DNA of 9,028 nucleotides from Ignavibacteriota bacterium. GTDB lineage: Bacteria > Bacteroidota > Ignavibacteria > Tepidaquicellales > Tepidaquicellaceae. The stretch covers positions 1 to 9,028 of the forward strand of contig PNBM01000071.1 of the NCBI GenBank assembly GCA_003135995.1, in the 5' to 3' direction. This document shows positions 6,969-9,028 of this stretch, one piece after another. A program made the position numbers and the translations under genes. Within the stretch, counting starts at the first letter, position 1; each line of letters opens with the position of its first letter. The notes beneath the pieces are model-generated. The model saw nothing but the letters and a program-made list of their open reading frames with translations. It was not told where the DNA came from and did not search any database.

Positions 6969-7003
6969 GAAATGTAAACACTAATTTATTAAATTGAAAC
7001 AAA
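6969..7003 (-). promoter_or_regulatory. Candidate Bacteroidota-type promoter of DUF4189 gene
   Basis: On the minus strand TTTG (7000-7003) is followed after 23 nt by TACATTTC (6969-6976), which matches seven of eight positions of the TAnnTTTG -7 motif known from Bacteroidota. Transcription would begin around 6962, leaving a leader of about 25 nt that contains the GGAGG. The geometry is sensible, but the spacing is at the long end and such AT-rich motifs occur by chance. Confidence 0.3.
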
Positions 7004-7044
7004 AAAATTCACTCTTTTTTATACTTTATTTTCTGCAATTTCCC

Positions 7045-7091
7045 GCTCTTATTTGTTTTTTGTTATTTGTTTTCTTCTCTGTGTCTCCGTG
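7045..7091. repeat. GCTCTTA-headed TTTGTTW heptamer array
   Basis: GCTCTTA (7045-7051) is followed without a gap by TTTGTTT (7052-7058), TTTGTTA (7059-7065) and TTTGTTT (7066-7072). Just beyond lies a short imperfect tandem duplication, TCTCTGTG (7076-7083) and TCTCCGTG (7084-7091). The element occupies the middle of the 225-nt spacer between two divergent genes. Its head and 7-nt period match the arrays at 235 and 3029, with a different unit sequence. Confidence 0.5.
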
Positions 7092-7161
7092 ATGAAATCT
7101 TTTTAAACCCGCTTTTTTTGTTCAATTGAATTTACAACGGGAAATAATTATTTTGAATTCT

Positions 7162-9028
7162 ATGGCTAAGAAAAAAATTATCGAAAAAAAGAAACAACCG
7201 CAAAAACAAATAATTAATTTGGATTTAAATTTCGAACCGAAAAAAAATCTCAGGCTGATTATATATTTTGCTGTTGGCGTCGCATCCTTCGGGATGGCTT
7301 TTAATTACCTTTACTCTGCTCTCGCAATTAACGGTGTGTTCGGCTTCCCGCTCGATGACCCGTGGATTCACCTGACCTTTGCAAAAAATTTATCCGAGTA
7401 TTTCAGCTTTTCCTATTTCAAAAATGAAATGGCAACGGCGGGCTCTACATCACCAATATATACGCTTTTGCTTGCAATCGGATTTCTCGTAACCAAGAAT
7501 GAAATGATTCTTAGTTATTTCTTCGGAATACTGATGCTTATATTTTCGGGAATCGCTTTCTATAATCTAAGCAGCCTCGAATTTGCAAAGGAAAATTATT
7601 ATGCATTAATCTTTACAGCAATTTTCGTTGCTGATAAATGGATGAATTTTATTTCCGTCTCCGGTATGGAAACGACTATGTTTATTTTTATAATCCTTGC
7701 CTGCTCTTATTATTATAAAAAAAGAAATGTCGTTCCGTTTGCGGTTTTTCTCGGATTGGTCTTGTGGGGCAGACCTGACGGCGTAGCATTTATAGGCGCT
7801 CTGGCTGTCGATTATTTCATATCGATAAACTTTTCCAAAACAGATAAAACAATTAAACTTTTTACAAAAAAAGAATTTATAAAAATCGGAATTATTGCAG
7901 GCTCATTTGTCGCTGTATATTTTGCAATGAACCTTATGCTTTCCGGCTCTCTGCTTCCCAATACGTATAATGCCAAGCTGACTTATTATTCTCCCGAGTT
8001 TAAAAGCAGGGGCGACTTTTTTAAATTTGAAGTCTGGGATTATTTTACTAAAGGTGCTTACGGAATAATTATTGTCGGATTCTTTGCTTCTGTTGCAAAA
8101 ACTATTTTTGACACATTTAAAAAACAGTATAATCAGAATATTTTATATATAGTTTTTATAGTTGCACTCGTTTTTATCTATTGGCTGAAACTTCCCTATG
8201 CGCACAGGTTCGGCAGGTATATGATGCCTATTATTCCTTTCATGATAATAAGTTCGGGTCTGGGGTTCAGGGACCTTCTTAAAATTGTCGGCGGCTATTT
8301 AAACAGCCGGAATTTTACGATTGGAGTTTATGTAATCATCTCCGCAATAATTTTATTTGTAACCGTTCGAAATTATTTAGATACTAAACTCGGCTATGCT
8401 GAGGAATGTAAATATATAAACGACAGGCAGGTTGCCGCCGCTAAATGGATAAGAGATAATACGAATGAAAATGATATAATTGCAACTCACGACGTCGGCG
8501 CCATCGGTTTTTACAGCAATAGAAAAATTATAGACGTTGCAGGACTTATAACTCCCGAATTAATTAAAAAAATCGATGACAAAAATTATTCGACCGAAAT
8601 GACCGAATATCTTAAACAACATAATGTCTCGTATCTCGCATTCCTTCGTGAATGGTACAGGGTCGTAAACCAGACTCCTCTGTTCACTACACTGGAAGTT
8701 TCTCCGGTTGAGACTATGGAAGTTTATAAATTTATTCCGGATAAAACACATATAATGCCCAAAGAAGCAAACAGCATGGATATGTATACTCAGGACCTGA
8801 TGAATAATCGACAGCCGCAGCAGGCATTGCAAATTTTGAACCGAAGCCTTACAATAGACCCGCAGTCTTCATATACATATTATCTGCTCGCAAATGCTAA
8901 CTTAATGATGAATGATACTAAGGCTTTCGAAAAAAATATTTCGAAATCTTTAGAACTTTTCCCGGATTACTACGAAGCATTATTCCTTCTTGGAAATTAT
9001 TATAAATCTGTAAATAAACCCGTAGAAG
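7162..9028 (+). CDS. GT-C-like membrane glycosyltransferase with TPR tail, partial
   Basis: The frame stays open for 622 codons and is cut by the window edge, so the C-terminus is missing. A lysine-rich cytoplasmic N-terminus (1-30) precedes roughly ten membrane segments up to about residue 410. GT-C marks related to the GT39/ArnT group are visible: the paired aspartates D65-D66 in FPLDDPWIHLTFAKNL in the first outer loop, GSTSPIY (94-100), SGMETTMF (167-174), RPDG (204-207), LLPNTYNAK (264-272) and RFGRYMMPIIP (349-359). Such enzymes move a sugar from a polyprenyl-phosphate carrier to a periplasmic acceptor. A soluble domain at about 420-530 includes AAKWIRDNTNENDIIATHDV and IDVAGL (457-462), and TPR-like helices begin near 540. 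The ATG at 7162 has no strong Shine-Dalgarno; a TTG three codons upstream is possible but less likely. The acceptor is unknown and catalysis is inferred from motifs only. Confidence 0.8.
   Translation, partial: MAKKKIIEKKKQPQKQIINLDLNFEPKKNLRLIIYFAVGVASFGMAFNYLYSALAINGVFGFPLDDPWIHLTFAKNLSEYFSFSYFKNEMATAGSTSPIYTLLLAIGFLVTKNEMILSYFFGILMLIFSGIAFYNLSSLEFAKENYYALIFTAIFVADKWMNFISVSGMETTMFIFIILACSYYYKKRNVVPFAVFLGLVLWGRPDGVAFIGALAVDYFISINFSKTDKTIKLFTKKEFIKIGIIAGSFVAVYFAMNLMLSGSLLPNTYNAKLTYYSPEFKSRGDFFKFEVWDYFTKGAYGIIIVGFFASVAKTIFDTFKKQYNQNILYIVFIVALVFIYWLKLPYAHRFGRYMMPIIPFMIISSGLGFRDLLKIVGGYLNSRNFTIGVYVIISAIILFVTVRNYLDTKLGYAEECKYINDRQVAAAKWIRDNTNENDIIATHDVGAIGFYSNRKIIDVAGLITPELIKKIDDKNYSTEMTEYLKQHNVSYLAFLREWYRVVNQTPLFTTLEVSPVETMEVYKFIPDKTHIMPKEANSMDMYTQDLMNNRQPQQALQILNRSLTIDPQSSYTYYLLANANLMMNDTKAFEKNISKSLELFPDYYEALFLLGNYYKSVNKPVE

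Noticed and set aside
8560..8832. Minus-strand open frame of 90 codons
   Set aside because: Antisense to the well-supported membrane glycosyltransferase frame; no signal of its own.
1..9028. A new defence, mobile or biosynthetic system
   Set aside because: The genes are housekeeping (rho, rng) or ordinary secreted and envelope types, and no transposase, integrase, nuclease-helicase pair or toxin-antitoxin pair is visible. The unexplained signal is confined to the intergenic repeats.

Overview
The window looks like chromosomal DNA from the Ignavibacteria/Chlorobi side of the Bacteroidota (FCB group). The main evidence is the C-terminal type IX secretion (T9SS) sorting domain on the first protein, with its NYPNPFNP start and GVYFYRI...KRMVLLK end. 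AT-rich intergenic DNA, a mostly weak or absent Shine-Dalgarno signal, a short Rho without the long N-terminal insertion common in Bacteroidia, and short dispersed repeats between genes agree with this. The lineage is inferred; there is no rRNA gene here to confirm it.

Layout, left to right. Positions 1-279 are non-coding: a REP-like palindrome at the edge, an intrinsic terminator (183-218) and a heptamer repeat (235-270). Between the palindrome and the terminator I see nothing recognisable. Minus-strand 280-2694 is a secreted M6-like zinc metalloprotease with a T9SS tail. Positions 2695-3126 are AT-rich and non-coding, ending in a nested tandem repeat that abuts the next stop codon. Minus-strand 3127-4695 is an RNase E/G family ribonuclease, and 4715-6013, 19 nt upstream of it in transcription order, is transcription terminator Rho; the two read as one rho-rng unit. 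Positions 6014-6552 hold the AT-rich rho leader, three tandem palindromic repeats with a 42-nt period, and a second type of heptamer array. Minus-strand 6553-6936 is a small exported DUF4189-type protein with an internal duplication. A 225-nt divergent spacer follows. Plus-strand 7162 to the window end is a multi-pass GT-C-like membrane glycosyltransferase with a periplasmic domain and a TPR tail, cut off by the edge.

Functionally, only rho and rng form an obvious pair: both act on RNA, one ending transcription and the other cutting transcripts. The protease, the DUF4189 protein and the glycosyltransferase are envelope or secreted functions with no evident shared pathway. I see no phage, transposase, CRISPR, toxin-antitoxin or defence genes. 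The genes are ordinary; the most unusual signal is in the non-coding DNA, where GCTCTT-headed blocks followed by 7-nt tandem units recur on the same strand in several gaps.
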